Source of the DNA: Prorocentrum cordatum
Taxonomy: Eukaryota; Sar; Dinophyceae; Prorocentrales; Prorocentraceae
DNA: 64,000 bases
Direction: 5' to 3'
Assembly (NCBI GenBank): GCA_963575745.1
Contig: CAUYUJ010014562.1
Location: forward strand, 198,123-262,122
The notes under the pieces are model-generated. The model made no database searches. It was not told the DNA's origin and saw nothing but the letters and a program-made list of their open reading frames with translations. Made by a program: the position numbers and the translations under genes. Shown here in pieces: positions 52,859 to 62,494 of the stretch. The stretch's first letter is position 1, and every line of letters starts with the position of its first letter.

Positions 52859-53470
52859 CGCCCGGGGCCGTGGCCCAGCTCGCCAGGCTGCCGGATGACT
52901 GGCGCGAAGGCCTCAGCGCGGCCCGGCGGCGGCGGTGGCTTCGCGACGGCAGCGCAGCCTGCGAGAGCTTGAATTGTTTGCACGGCGGCGTTCATCGAGG
53001 TGATCGCGCGCCTCCGAGCTTGATCAGTCAGCTCGAGATGGACTCCGCCAGGGCGGACGTGCAGCGGCGCGTCTTCTCGGCGGCCCGCCGCTGGATAGAC
53101 GTTGACGGCGCCGTCGCGGAGGAGGGGGCCCTCGCCGGGCTTCTTAAGGGCAAGGCGGGGTATGCCCCCCTTGGCTCGACCAGCATGGGCTCCTGCGAGT
53201 ACTCGCGGGTGAGCTTGCCAGACAGCGTCGCCGACGCGCCGAGCTTGGCCACCATGCTTCCCGCGCAGGCGAGGCTCTATCTCGAGGAGTTCGCCGCCAG
53301 GATGCTGCTCCCGCCTTGGGAAGCTGCACTAATGCGGGAACTTGACGGACTCCCAAGTTGCCATGCCGATCCTTTGCTGCTGCAGCGACCGAGGGCTACG
53401 GGAAGTTCGTGCGGCGCGCGCTCGCCATCGGCCTGGTCAGCCTGACCCGCCGACCTCTGAGCGCGCTCCC
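52855..53470 (+). pseudogene. Outer element pol, N-terminus and start of RT
   Basis: The ATG at 52855 overlaps the gag stop. The frame runs to about 53445 ('YLEEFAARMLLPPWEAALMR'). Similarity shifts frame near 53385 and continues as 'YGKFVRRALAIGLVSLTRRP', the segment that in related elements stands just before 'VGLFxVxKKxGxxRL' at the start of the RT palm. That continuation is absent here and is found at 59055. The break at about 53470 is where the inner element begins. Confidence 0.6.
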
Positions 53471-53766
53471 GAGAAGGCGCGCGGGGCGGGCGGCGCCAGC
53501 CAGCCGTGGCGCGCCGCGCAGAGCTGGAGCAGGAAGGTACGGACGCCGCCGCGCCCGGCGCATCGCTGAGCGCCGCCCTGGCAGGGCGCGCGCGAGCCCC
53601 CGTAGGGGTGGGGCCCCTTCAGCCGTCAGAACGGCTCGCGCGCAAAAGCTTGCCTCCGCCCGCGCCGGGTCGGGGCCGTGACCCGGGCGCGCCCGATAGT
53701 TCTACGCTTTGTCGCTAAAAATGGCCCCGTGCGCCGTGCGCAGGACCCCCACTCGCGTGCTGGGAC

Positions 53767-54849
53767 ATGCCGCGTGCGCTGTTGCCGCGGAGGCCGCTTC
53801 GCTTTCCGCGCCGCGCTGCGGGTGCCTGGCTTGGCCGCGGCCAGCCTGGGCGGGGCGTGCGGGGGAGTTCCGCGGGGCAGCGTGCGTTCCGAGGGCGCTT
53901 TTCGCTACGCTTTGGCGCCTTGTCCACGTCCGCGGTTTGCAATCTTGCGCAATGCCTGCCGTGCCGGTGCCGCCCCCGCCGCCCGCATCTGGCGCGCGAA
54001 AGCGGGCGGCGCCTGGGGCTGCATGCGTCGTCGCCGAGTCTCGCAAGGCGCGCTTTCCCGGCTCTCGGTCGCGCGCGAGCCAGCGGCGCGCGTCAGGTGA
54101 TGCCGGCGCCGCCAGCGCCACCAGGGCCGCAATTCAGGAGCGATTGGTCTCGGCGTTGCAGCGACAGCGCGTGGCGCGACATCTGCGTCGCGGCCGGCGG
54201 CTGTAGCGGCGGCGACGCGGAGAAACTTACCTTTCTGGCAAGGGCGCTGGACGGCGACCCCGCGCTCTGGGGCAAGTGGCGGCCCGCCGCGGCCTCGGCT
54301 TTGCCGCCCACGGCCGCTGAGGCAGTGCGGTGGGCCGCGCAGACCGCCCCCGCCGACGTGGTGGCTTTCCGCGAGGGCGAACTCGCGGCGCTTCGCGAAA
54401 GGGATCGGGCTCTCCGGGCCAGTGGCGCCGTGGAAGAATGGTTCCGGGGGGTGGACCCCGCCATGCGGCGCGTCGCACAGCACGTGAACGGGCCTCTCTG
54501 CGCAGAGATCGCGGAGCGCATTGCCTTCTGCGACCCAGGCTGCGTGGAATTCTTCAGGACGGGGGCGCCCCTCGTCGGCGAGCTCCCGCGGTCGGGCCAC
54601 GGCAGCCCAGAGGTGTTCCCTCCCCGTCTGGGCATCGCGGAGCTGCTCGGCAACGCCGAGTCGACAAATCGCGACATTTCCTGTGGCCTCCGCGACGGCG
54701 CGCACGGCGACGCCATCCTCCGCAAGACACGGGACGAGGCCGAGCTGGGGCGCATCAGTTGCCCGGTGCCGCTCCGCGACGCGTGCCTGGACGGGGCCGT
54801 CATCGCTCCGAGGTTTGCGGTTGAGCAGCTCCGTGAAGACGGGTCCTCG
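53767..54849 (+). pseudogene. Inner element pol N-terminus
   Basis: Open from an ATG at 53767 to a TAA at 54850. The first ~120 codons are Arg/Ala-rich and may not be real. From about residue 130 the sequence is conserved in type: 'CAEIAERIAFCDPGCVEFF', 'RTGAPLVGELPRSG', 'DEAELGRISCPVPL', 'FAVEQLREDGSS'. The RT domain follows in the same frame after the stop. The stop interrupts a conserved stretch, so it is a lesion. Confidence 0.7.
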
Positions 54850-54852
54850 TAA

Positions 54853-54955
54853 CTCCGGTTGGTCGACGACGTGACCAAGGCTAGGATTAACGAGGCGACG
54901 CGGCCTCAGGAGCGGCTCCACCACGATGCCGTGGACGCGCTTTTCGAAGCAGCTC
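54853..54955 (+). pseudogene. Inner element RT, first fragment
   Basis: Directly follows the TAA in the same frame: 'LRLVDDVTKARINEATRPQE' and 'HHDAVDALFEA', the fingers region of this RT family. The frame then changes within about 54935-54960. Confidence 0.72.
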
Positions 54956-54956
54956 C

Positions 54957-55541
54957 GTCTTCCAGGAAGTTGCGGGGCGGGCACCCGCCCTCTGGACGGC
55001 AGACATCGACGCTGCCTTTCGTCGCGTGCCCATTCGCGCAGAGCACCGCCGGTTCGCTTGGATCGTGTTCAGCGCCGCCGGGCAGGTCTGGGCGGCGCAG
55101 CACGCGGCAGCGCCCTTCGGGGCCACGTCGTCGGTGCACAGCTGGGCGCGAGTGGGTGCCTTCATCGCGGAGGCGGCGCGCGTGCTCTTGCGGATCGCCG
55201 CGCTGCGATACGTGGATGATTATTTTGGGCCGGATCACCCCGAAGTGGTGGAGCACGCAGCAGCGCAGCTGGCGGAGCTAATTCAGCTGATGCTCGGCCC
55301 AGGCGCGGTGGCGCCGGACAAGATCGCCTGGGGGTCCCCGCTGGTCATCCTCGGCCTCGAAATCAAGGCGGGGCGGCCTTGGAGCGACGCGCCGGCCGGC
55401 CGGCTGCGCGCATCGCCAGGTGCTGCCACGCGCGTTCTGCGCGCGTCCCGCACCCGCGAAGACCGCCAAGTGGCAGCGTGTCATCGGCGAGGCGCTCGCG
55501 ACGCGCGCCCTCGCGCCAGGCGGCTCGCGCGTCCCCCCTAA
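54957..55541 (+). pseudogene. Inner element RT, catalytic core
   Basis: In this frame 'LWTADIDAAFRRVPI' carries RT motif A (Asp in 'DID'), 'PFGATSSVHSWARVG' is motif B, and 'LRYVDDYFG' (55206-55230) is motif C with both catalytic Asp residues. 'VILGLEI' follows as in motif E. All three catalytic Asp are present. After about 55400 the similarity moves to another frame. The YVDD form is typical of LTR- and DIRS-like RTs, in contrast to the FADD of the LINE in this window. Confidence 0.88.
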
Positions 55542-56090
55542 TGTGTCGGGACCTTGCGTTCGCTGTGCAGGCGCATCGTCCAAGCTGGCCGGGGGCTTGG
55601 CCTGGGCAGCGTCGCATCTCTTCCGCCGCCTGGGGCGCGCCCTCCTCAGGCGCGGCGCTGCCCCCGCGCGCCCGGGGGGGCGGGGCGCCGCGCTTCGTGC
55701 TCGCAGGCCGTTGTACGCGCAATCGCATCGCGGGGCATCGAAGGCCCATGAGCCGTTGATGCTTGCCCTGCAGTGGTGGCGCGAGGTCTTGGCCATGGAC
55801 TTGTGCCAAGCGCGGCCGTGGGCCGACAAGGCGCGGCCTCGCGCAACTCTCTTCGCGGGCGCGTCGGGCCAACCACCGCGCGTGGCCGCGGTGCTCGTCG
55901 CCGCCACGGGCATCCGTTTCACTTCCATGGTCGTCCCGGATTCCTTGATGGCGTCGTTCCAGCGTCGCCGGGACAACCAGATTCAGGGGCTGGAGCTCCT
56001 GTCTATCGCGCTGGGCATGTGCACCTTTGCAGGCATTGCTTTCGCGCGCGACTGCCCGCGCCGGCGGGCAGGTCCGGCCCCTCGTCTTCG
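55420..56090 (+). pseudogene. Inner element RT thumb and start of RNase H
   Basis: In frame with the tail of the open stretch 55420-56463: 'KLAGGLAWAASHLFRRLGRA' (thumb), 'ALQWWREVLAMDLCQARPW', then 'ATLFAGASGQPPRVAAVLV', where the first RNase H acidic residue would be expected but Ala-Gly is read, and 'RRRDNQIQGLELLSIALGM' with the conserved 'QGLELLSI' Glu. The frame then diverges near 56050-56100. Confidence 0.68.
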
Positions 56091-56330
56091 CTGCGCTCAG
56101 GGGAAGTGCAAGGTCGCGACTTGCATATTTACAGCGACAATACCGGCGCGGAGTCTTGCCTGCGGAAGGGCGCCGCGAAATCCTTCGACCACTCGTGCAT
56201 CGTCCACTCCATGTGGAGGCGCGCGGTGGAGCTCGACGTTGACCTCGCGGTTTTCCGCGTGCCCACGGCTGAGAATCTGGCCGATCTGCCTTCTCGGCGC
56301 GCCCGCGCGGTGCTGCGGGCTGGCCGCGGG
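56091..56330 (+). pseudogene. Inner element RNase H, C-terminal half
   Basis: A different frame: 'DLHIYSDNTGAESCLRKGAA' carries the conserved Asp of 'SDN', then 'DHSCIVHSMWRRA' and 'FRVPTAENLADLPSRRA', the usual 'RVPTxxNxADxPSR' ending of YR-element RNase H. RNase H removes the RNA strand after reverse transcription. Confidence 0.82.
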
Positions 56331-56842
56331 CGCAGCGTGTCGCAGGGGGGACGACGAACTCCTGCTACGCATCGGCGCGGTGCGCACGCGCCCGTGGCTC
56401 GACGAAGAATTCTGGCACGCGGATGCCTGGGGCGCTCTCTCTGTGGCCCGCCTCTTCGGCTAAACCGCGCGCCATGTCGCGCCCGGGTGCCACCTTGTGC
56501 GTCGGGGCGTCGCGATACTTCAATTTGGGCGCGGCAAAGCGTTCGGCGCGCCGCCGCGCTTGTCATCCTAGGGCCCCGCGTTTTGTCGCAAGCGGAGTGC
56601 ACGCGGCCAGTGCCTCAGGCGCGTCGCTCGCATTGTCAGGCGTGCCGCGCGGCATCATGTCGTCATTCCTTGAATTGTGTTCCTTGCGCCCGACAGCGCC
56701 CAGGACGGCCGTCGCCTGGGCTGCTGATTTCCTGGCTGAGAACGGCTTCGCACGAGCCTGCGAGCTCACCAGTGCAGACGCCGCAGACCTGGAAGGTTGG
56801 CCGGTCACCGCGCAGGCCAATGTCGAAGTCCTGCACGAATGA
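56331..56842 (+). pseudogene. Inner element RNase H to YR linker
   Basis: 'WLDEEFWHADAWGALSV' ends at a stop at 56461. In the next frame 'FLELCSLRPTAPRTAVAWAA' and 'SADAADLEGWPVTAQA' resemble the linker between RNase H and YR in related elements. At least one frameshift separates the two pieces. Confidence 0.5.
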
Positions 56843-57089
56843 TTCAGAGCCGCGAAGATTGCTGCGCGCCGAGGCTCGGCTGCGCGAGGGTTTTTGGCGC
56901 GCGCGGCCCCCCCCCCCCGCCGCGCGTGCGCCTCGCAGGCGCGCCCGTCGCCGTGGGCTCGGCAGTTGGGGGGCGCGCGCCCGCCCGCAGCCGGTCGCCG
57001 GCGAGACGCGCGGCGCCGAGCGCCCCGGGGTCACCCCCTGGGCCGCCACAGGCGCGCGCCATCGGCCCCGCGCGCTTGCGCATGCCCGC

Positions 57090-58215
57090 GCGCCGTGGCT
57101 CGCGAGGCGCCCGCCCCGAGCGTCCTCGACCAGCTGGGCGCGCCGGTCGCGCTGCCAATAACGCGCGGGCCCCGGGCGGCGCTCGCCGAGGCCGCTGCTC
57201 GCCTCCGCAGTCCGGCGGACGCGGCCCGCTGGCGGGAGGAGGAACGCGTTCGCGCTATGCTGCAACCATGCGCACGGTCGCTCCCAAGCGTGAGAAGCGG
57301 CCTCAAATGCTGGGAGGCCTACTGCATCAGAATGTTGAAATACCCGTGCATGCAGCTCCCGCCAGCCTGCGCGGACCTGGTCGCCTGGAGCGCCCTCTTT
57401 CGCTGCGGGGAGACGTGCGCAAATTACTGCAGCTACGTTAAGATCGGCTGCCTCCTGACTGGGGTCTGCGTCGCCGTGTTCGACCGCCCCGAGGTCAGGC
57501 GTGCGCGCGCCGCCGTCCGGGCGCGGGCCGATTGGACTCCGCGCCCGCGCTTGTTCATCCGTAAGAGCGCGGTCGCCGCGCTGGTCGAGTTGGGCGCGCG
57601 CCGCCCCGAGTGGCTCCGCGCGTCGATGCTTTTCCTTTTCGCCTACACGTTCTTGTTGCGTGTTCCCAGCGAGGCGTTGCCGGCCGTGCGCGTGGCCGAC
57701 GCCGGCGACGCGCCGCCCTTTCAAGCGGCGCTAGTGCTGGGCAAATCGGAGCTCACGCTGCTGCTGCGGCGGCGGAAGAAGCGGCCGCAGGGCAGTCGCC
57801 TGTCGCGGAAGTGCTGGTGCTCATCGTGCCGCGCCACGTGCCCCGTGCACACCCTGGGCCCCTGGGTGGCGCGTTGCGGGCTGGGCCGCGGGCTCTTCGG
57901 AGGCATCTCGGCGGCTGCTGCGCTGCAGACCCTGCGCGAGATGCTCGCTGCCCTCGGTGCCCAGGGGGCGAGCCTGTTTCGGTTGCATGACCTCCGCAGG
58001 GGCCACGCCGAGGACCTGCAGGAGGCTGGCGCGACGCTGGCCGAGATTCTCGCGGCCGGGGAGTGGCGGTCCTGCGCTTTCATGGCGTATCTCGACCGTG
58101 ACGATCTGGAAAGGGACGCGGTCGTGGAGGCGGGGCCACGCGCCCTCCGCCCGCGCCGCGGCGCGCTGCTCGCGCCAGGCGCACATGCTGGAGTCGGATT
58201 CGGACGAGGGTGCCT
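57090..58215 (+). pseudogene. Inner element tyrosine recombinase
   Basis: Part of a frame open from 56894 to 58522. The recombinase-like part starts about 57090 ('LDQLGAPVALPI'). The SAM-like N-terminal domain includes 'SVRSGLKCWEAYCIRML'. In the catalytic domain 'LFAYTFLLRVPSEAL' (57635-57680) holds the first Arg, 'CWCSSCRATCPVH' is a Cys/His cluster, 'LFRLHDLRRGHAEDL' (57976-58020) holds the H-x-x-R motif, and 'SCAFMAYLDRDDLE' (58070-58110) the nucleophile Tyr. R-HxxR-Y are all present, so the enzyme looks catalytically intact. It would integrate the circular DNA copy. The frame past 58215 enters repeat B1 and is probably not protein. Confidence 0.88.
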
Positions 58216-58370
58216 GCTAGGCGCCGGCGGCCAGCGCCGCCACGTTTCGCTTCTGTGCGTGGGCGGGTGCGCGCGACGGCGCCCGTGCTCTGCCCCCGCG
58301 CGTTCGGCAGCGGGTGGGCGCGCGTTGCCGGCCCGTGTCGCCTGCGTGCCGTGTGGCATTGGGTCTGCAC

Positions 58371-58518
58371 GCAGGCGTGGCGCGAGGCCGCCCAAGCGGC
58401 GGTGCGTCGGGCCTGGGCCCGTCGCAGCCGCCCGCGGGGGGCAGCCTCGCGCCGCGCCGCTCCCACCGACGGCGGCAGCAGGCGGGGTCGAGGCCCTGCA
58501 CGCGCGGCTCGATTTGTG
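58371..58518 (+). repeat. 148 bp direct repeat, copy 1
   Basis: From 'gcaggcgtggcgcgaggccg' to 'ggctcgatttgtg'. No mismatch seen with 58907-59054. It lies about 155 bp after the end of the recombinase domain. Confidence 0.95.
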
Positions 58519-58668
58519 GTAGGCCCACGGCGGCAAGTCCGCTCGCAGACGCGGACGTTCACCGTTGTGGGCGGGCACAAATCGGCCACGGTTGCGCGTA
58601 GGTCGCGCGCGCGGCAGTGCGACGCGACCGCGGCCTCGCTGCGCAGGCGCGGGCCATCGCGCCGTCGC

Positions 58669-58808
58669 GCGCCAGGGTTGCGCGTCGCGGGGGGGGGGTC
58701 GCTGCCCCGCGGCGCGTGCGCTTCGCAGGTGATTTGCTAGCGCCGGGGTTGCGTCGCCGCGGGGGGGGGTCGCTGCCCCCGCGGCGCGTGCGCTTCGCAG
58801 GCGATTTG
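58669..58808 (+). repeat. ~70 bp tandem pair between the 148 bp repeats
   Basis: 'gcgccagggttgcgcgtcgc' to 'cttcgcaggtgatttgc' is followed by 'gcgccggggttgcgtcgccg' to 'cttcgcaggcgatttgc'. A related 27 bp phrase, with 'cgtgcgcctcgcaggcg', occurs at about 56917. Confidence 0.85.
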
Positions 58809-58906
58809 CATTTGGAGGAGGCGCCGCGCGCGCGCCCCGCGCGCGCGCGCGCGGGTGCCTCCCTGGCGCGCGTTCTTTCCCCCACCCTCCGCCCTGTCTG
58901 CTGCGC

Positions 58907-59054
58907 GCAGGCGTGGCGCGAGGCCGCCCAAGCGGCGGTGCGTCGGGCCTGGGCCCGTCGCAGCCGCCCGCGGGGGGCAGCCTCGCGCCGCGCCGCTCCC
59001 ACCGACGGCGGCAGCAGGCGGGGTCGAGGCCCTGCACGCGCGGCTCGATTTGTG
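58907..59054 (+). repeat. 148 bp direct repeat, copy 2
   Basis: Identical to 58371-58518 by eye, 536 bp downstream. The outer RT resumes directly after it ('tgtggagaagaaggatggtg'). Confidence 0.95.
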
Positions 59055-59763
59055 TGTGGAGAAGAAGGATGGTGCTCGTCTTCGTCTCATCGTGGGCTGC
59101 AGGAGGAGCAACGCCTTGTTCCGCCCGCCCGCGGGCGTCGACTCGCTGTCGGGCGAGGGGCTCGGTCGCATAGAGATGCCGATCTTGTGGGGGGCCGACC
59201 ACTCACCACTCTGCGCTGTGCCTGGGGTGGGTGACGTTGCCGATTGCTTTCGTGGGATGAAGTTAGACTGTGATATCAGACGCCATTTTTGCTGGCCGCC
59301 GCTGGGCGCTGCCTTGACAGGGGAGACGCTGGCGCAGGGCCGCCCCGCGAAAGAAGGCGAACTGGTTTGGCCGATGAGCCTTCCCATGGGCTTCTCGCCG
59401 TCGCTGTACTTCGCTCAGGCTGCCAACCAGTCGCGGCTTGATCGGCAGCCTTCGCTGGTCCATAGCCTTCGACTGAGCAGTCGCGAGCCGCCGCCGGTAC
59501 TGCGCGGCGTCGAGGGGCCGGCCATGGGGCATTTCATGTACGTCGACAGTGCTGGCGTCCTCGGGCTGGCGGAGGCGCGCGCGCGATCGGCGCTTCTGGA
59601 AGCCCGGGCGGACTTCGAGAAGGACCGCCTGGAGTTCCACGAGGTTGAGCTGCTGCCTGAGGGGCGCCGCAGCTTGGGCTGCCACGTGGATGGCCAGCGC
59701 CGCGCTGCTCGGCCGACCGACGAGAGGTTCGCCATGGTGCGAAAGTTCGCAGGCGCTTGCTGA
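59055..59763 (+). pseudogene. Outer element RT core
   Basis: Open frame with 'CVEKKDGARLRLIVGCRRSN' (RT start), 'SLSGEGLGRIEM', 'VGDVADCFRGMKLD' (motif A position, Asp present), 'WPMSLPMGFSPSLYF' (motif B) and 'GHFMYVDSAGVLG' (motif C, 59530-59568). The usual second acidic residue or Asn of YVD[DN] is Ser here. It ends at a TGA at 59761; similarity continues one frame over. Its N-terminal continuation lies 5.6 kb upstream at 52855-53470. This RT is of a different subfamily from the inner one. Confidence 0.82.
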
Positions 59764-60646
59764 AGCGTCGAAAGGTCGCAGGCTGGCAGCTGGAGATGGC
59801 ACTGGGCCACATGGCGTGCATGGCCTTGGTTCGCCGCGAGATACTGCCCATTTTTCACGCATTATACGCTTTCGTGGCGCAAAGTTACCAATATTCACGG
59901 TGCTGAGGCCGTCTGCGCGAGAGGGGCCGACCTACAACCTCGGTATCATGGCGACGCTAGAGTCGAGCTGGACCCACGCGTGGGCGCCTGTGGTCTACCC
60001 GACGCGAGCCTCTACGGCTACGGCGTCGCCGAGGCGAGCTTCGACCCAGAGACCGTGGCAGAGGTCGGGCGCATCTCAGAGCTGTCGCGGTGGCGCCAGC
60101 GCGCTGGGCTCGCGAGGCAGCGCGCCTTCGAGTGCGCCAGCCTCCTGCTCGACAGCGAGGCGGGCGAGGTCGTCCGCGATGCCAGCGGGGCGCCGCGCCA
60201 GCTGGGCGCCGAGCTGCGGCGCGTGCTGGCCAGCGAGCGTTGGGAGGTCGATCCCAGCTTCCCGGAGGTGCCCAGCCAGTTGTTGCATGATTCCCACTGG
60301 GCCGCGGCGATGGCAGACAGGTGGGTCTTTTCAGACGATATCCTTAGATTGGAGGCACGGGCCTCGTGAAGGCTGCGTCTCGTGCTGCGCGCTGTCAGCC
60401 TGTAAAAGAATGCCGCACTCTTCTTTTGGGAGATGCCCTCTCCGTCGTGCCGTGTTTCTGCCGATTCTGGTCCAGGGATTTTCGGCTTTGATTTCAGGTC
60501 CATATTTTGCAGCTCTGTGCCTTGCGAGAGACATTCAGTCTGTGGTTCGCTGGATTCCGAGCGATTTCAATTCTGGCGATGAGGGAAGTCGCAGATTCGA
60601 TCCTGGATATGATGCCAGCAAGACCTTCGTCGCCCACGTTGGCTAA
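59760..60646 (+). pseudogene. Outer element RT end and RNase H, in four frames
   Basis: 59757-59903 reads 'GWQLEMALGHMACMALVRRE' (RT thumb) to a TGA at 59904. 59980-60369 reads 'LPDASLYGYGVAEAS' with the first RNase H Asp, and ends 'FSDDILRLEARAS' with the conserved Glu. 60372-60510 reads 'RTLLLGDALSVVPCF' with the next Asp. About 60510-60646 reads 'VVRWIPSDFNSGDEGSRRF', the usual closing motif, to a TAA at 60644. Every acidic position I can identify is present, but four frames are used. Confidence 0.75.
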
Positions 60647-60649
60647 AAC

Positions 60650-61099
60650 TTGGTTTCGGCCGAGGTTGCTTCTGGCATTATTTATGCTTCCTTGGCGATC
60701 GCCGCCCGACCGCGAGGGGTCGCGGAGGCGGGCGCTGACGGGATTGCTGTGCCATTGGACTCGCCCGCGACCGAGGTGGGCCGCAGGCGCGCGCGGGCGC
60801 TGAGCGCGGGGGGGGGGCCGACTGGAGTCGCCGGGGGGGCCGCCCGCCTAGAGGGCGCGCGCGCTGGATTTCAGCCGCGGGCTCGCTGCGGGGTTGGCGG
60901 TGAGACAGCCCGTGCAGGGGCCCCCCCGGGCGAGCGCGGGGGCCCGCCTGGAGCTGGGCCAGCGCCGGGGCCTTCGACCCCCAGCGGGCGCCGCCGTCCG
61001 CGCGGGCACCGCGGCCGGGGGCGAGAGCGCGAGCGTGGAGAGCAGCGGCGCCGAGGAGGCCCCCGCTGCGGGCAGCAGTTCGAGGCGGCTGGAGACGCG
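60650..61099 (+). other. Outer element linker between RNase H and YR
   Basis: GC-rich stretch giving Gly/Ala/Arg-rich low-complexity peptides in several frames. A disordered linker is expected here in related proteins. No domain. Confidence 0.5.
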
Positions 61100-62019
61100 G
61101 GGGGGGGCCCGCGCTCGAGACGCTGGAGACCTCAACCGATGCCGAGAGCGACGAGAGGCTGGGGATCAGCTACTTCGAGCGGCGGTCAGTTGGGGCGGCC
61201 ACGCTCGAGACCGATCGCCCGCGCGTGCTCGCGTTCTGCGCCTGGGCCCGCTGCTCGCTGGACGCGCCGCCAGAGCCCGCGGAGCTGGGCGCCCACCTGG
61301 AGGGCTACATGAACGCTGAAGTCTTGCAGGGGGTGAAGAGCTGGCGGGGCGAGAAGCTCATGGCCGGCTTGATGTTCTTCCACCCAGACTATGGCCGCCT
61401 GGGGGGGCTGCACCTGCCGCGGGCCATGCGCTGCCTCGAGGGGTGGGAGATGCTTTCACCATCTCGCTCTCGGAAGCCCTTGGTGTATGCGATCTGGGCG
61501 GCCATGGCAGTGGAGCTGTGCTAGCTGGGAGCGCCTCTGGCGGGCACGATGGCGCTGATCGTGGCGGAGTGTTACCTTCGGCCAGGAAAGATGCTGGGTT
61601 TGACCGGCAAGTCGTTCTTGGCTCCGAACGAGCATGCTGTCCAGAGCTGGGTTGCGCGGCTCGTCCCAGAGTCGGGCACGGCCCGGAGTAAGGCGGGGTC
61701 GGCCGACGACGCGATGCCTTAGGATTCGGGAAGGTGCCCCTGGATGAGCCGCATCTTGTGGGCCCTGAAGGACAAGGGCTCGTCAAGGCCCCTCCTGGGT
61801 TTGAGCGGCCCGCAGTTCCTGTGCCTCTTCCAGAGAGCGGCTCTGGATATCGGCGCCGATGTCGTCCCCTATCAAGGCCGACGCAGCGGGGCGCCGCTGG
61901 ATCGGGCAACAGGGCGGCGCTCTCTGGAGGAGGTGCAAAAGAGAGGGCGGTGGGCTGCGCTGTCGCCGGTAAAGAAATGCGAGAAGTCGGGTCGCCCAAC
62001 GAGAGCTGGAAGGCCCTGA
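61100..62019 (+). pseudogene. Outer element tyrosine recombinase, catalytic residues lost
   Basis: One frame from about 61100 to 62019 with two in-frame TAGs (61522 and about 61720). The N-terminal domain: 'VLAFCAWARCSLDAPPEP', 'GEKLMAGLMFFHPDYGRLGG', 'PLVYAIWAAMAVELC'. The C-terminal catalytic region reads 'PYQGRRSGAPLDRATGRRSL' and 'VQKRGRWAALSPVKKCEKSG'. Related elements have 'LRHSG' and 'RYEK' at these places. Here the His is Arg and the nucleophile Tyr is Cys. The Arg of the first motif ('ECYLRPGKML') is present. The protein cannot be active as a recombinase. Confidence 0.8.
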
Positions 62020-62137
62020 CAGAAGAGACGAGGAGTCACTGCGCGGTGGCTCCACGACAGCTGGAGGGCGCGCTGCTACAGGGGCGAGCCGCGCCAGCGC
62101 CGTCGTTCGTGCGCCGCGGGGCCTCACGCGGGTCCCA
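62020..62137 (+). other. Outer element YR to methyltransferase linker
   Basis: Similarity continues from about 61990 in another frame ('NESWKALTEETRSHC', 'APRQLEGALLQG'), then moves again before 62138. Two frameshifts within 150 bp. Confidence 0.5.
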
Positions 62138-62494
62138 GTGAACCAGGCTATATTGCACCAGGCGCGCCCGTTCCTGCTAGATCTGTCTGCAGGCGGCAGA
62201 GGCGTTGGTGGCGCGGCCAGGCGATTTTGGGTAGATTCGATATCTTTGGATCTCGAGGAGGGGCCTGGCCAAGATGTGTGCAGCTCCCTCAATCTGAAAA
62301 TGATCGAGCGGCACTTTAAACTTGGTCGGGTCCTCGGTGCGATGCCGGCGCCACCCTGCTCGTCTTTCTCGCTGGCTCGGAACCGATATCTTGTGAGGAG
62401 TGCCGAGAGACCAGAGGGGCTCGCTGTTTTGCGTGACAACGATCGGGAGGCGGTGAGAGTCGGAAACCTATGTAAGCGAGTGGTGGTTTTGTGA
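62138..62494 (+). pseudogene. Outer element methyltransferase-like domain, N-terminal half
   Basis: 'FLLDLSAGGRGVGGAARRF' resembles the SAM-binding motif I of DNA cytosine methyltransferases (DLFSGxGG). 'LGAMPAPPCSSFSLARN' resembles motif IV (PPC with the catalytic Cys). Many DIRS-group elements carry a methyltransferase domain after YR, usually an adenine type; the PPC-SSFS pattern here looks more like the cytosine-5 type, which is inference. The frame ends at a TGA at 62492. The next half is in the overlapping frame. Confidence 0.6.

Larger units (their letters stand above)
53470..59054 (+). mobile_element. Inner tyrosine-recombinase retrotransposon, inserted in the outer RT
   Basis: It contains its own pol N-terminus, RT, RNase H and YR in the same orientation as the outer element, then a 148 bp repeat (58371-58518), about 390 bp, and the same 148 bp again (58907-59054), after which outer RT sequence resumes. 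The last point fits B1-A2-B2 at the right end of a YR element. I did not find an A1 copy at the left end nor a gag-like ORF, so it may be a non-autonomous or 5'-truncated copy. Boundaries are estimated to within about 50 bp on the left. Confidence 0.65.

Noticed and set aside
53470-53770. A1 repeat of the inner element
   Set aside because: Compared by eye with 58519-58906; only short GC-rich words are shared, no convincing repeat.
56894-57090. N-terminal 60-70 codons of the open frame as part of the inner recombinase
   Set aside because: Arg/Pro/Ala-rich without similarity; similarity upstream is in another frame, so this part is likely out of phase.
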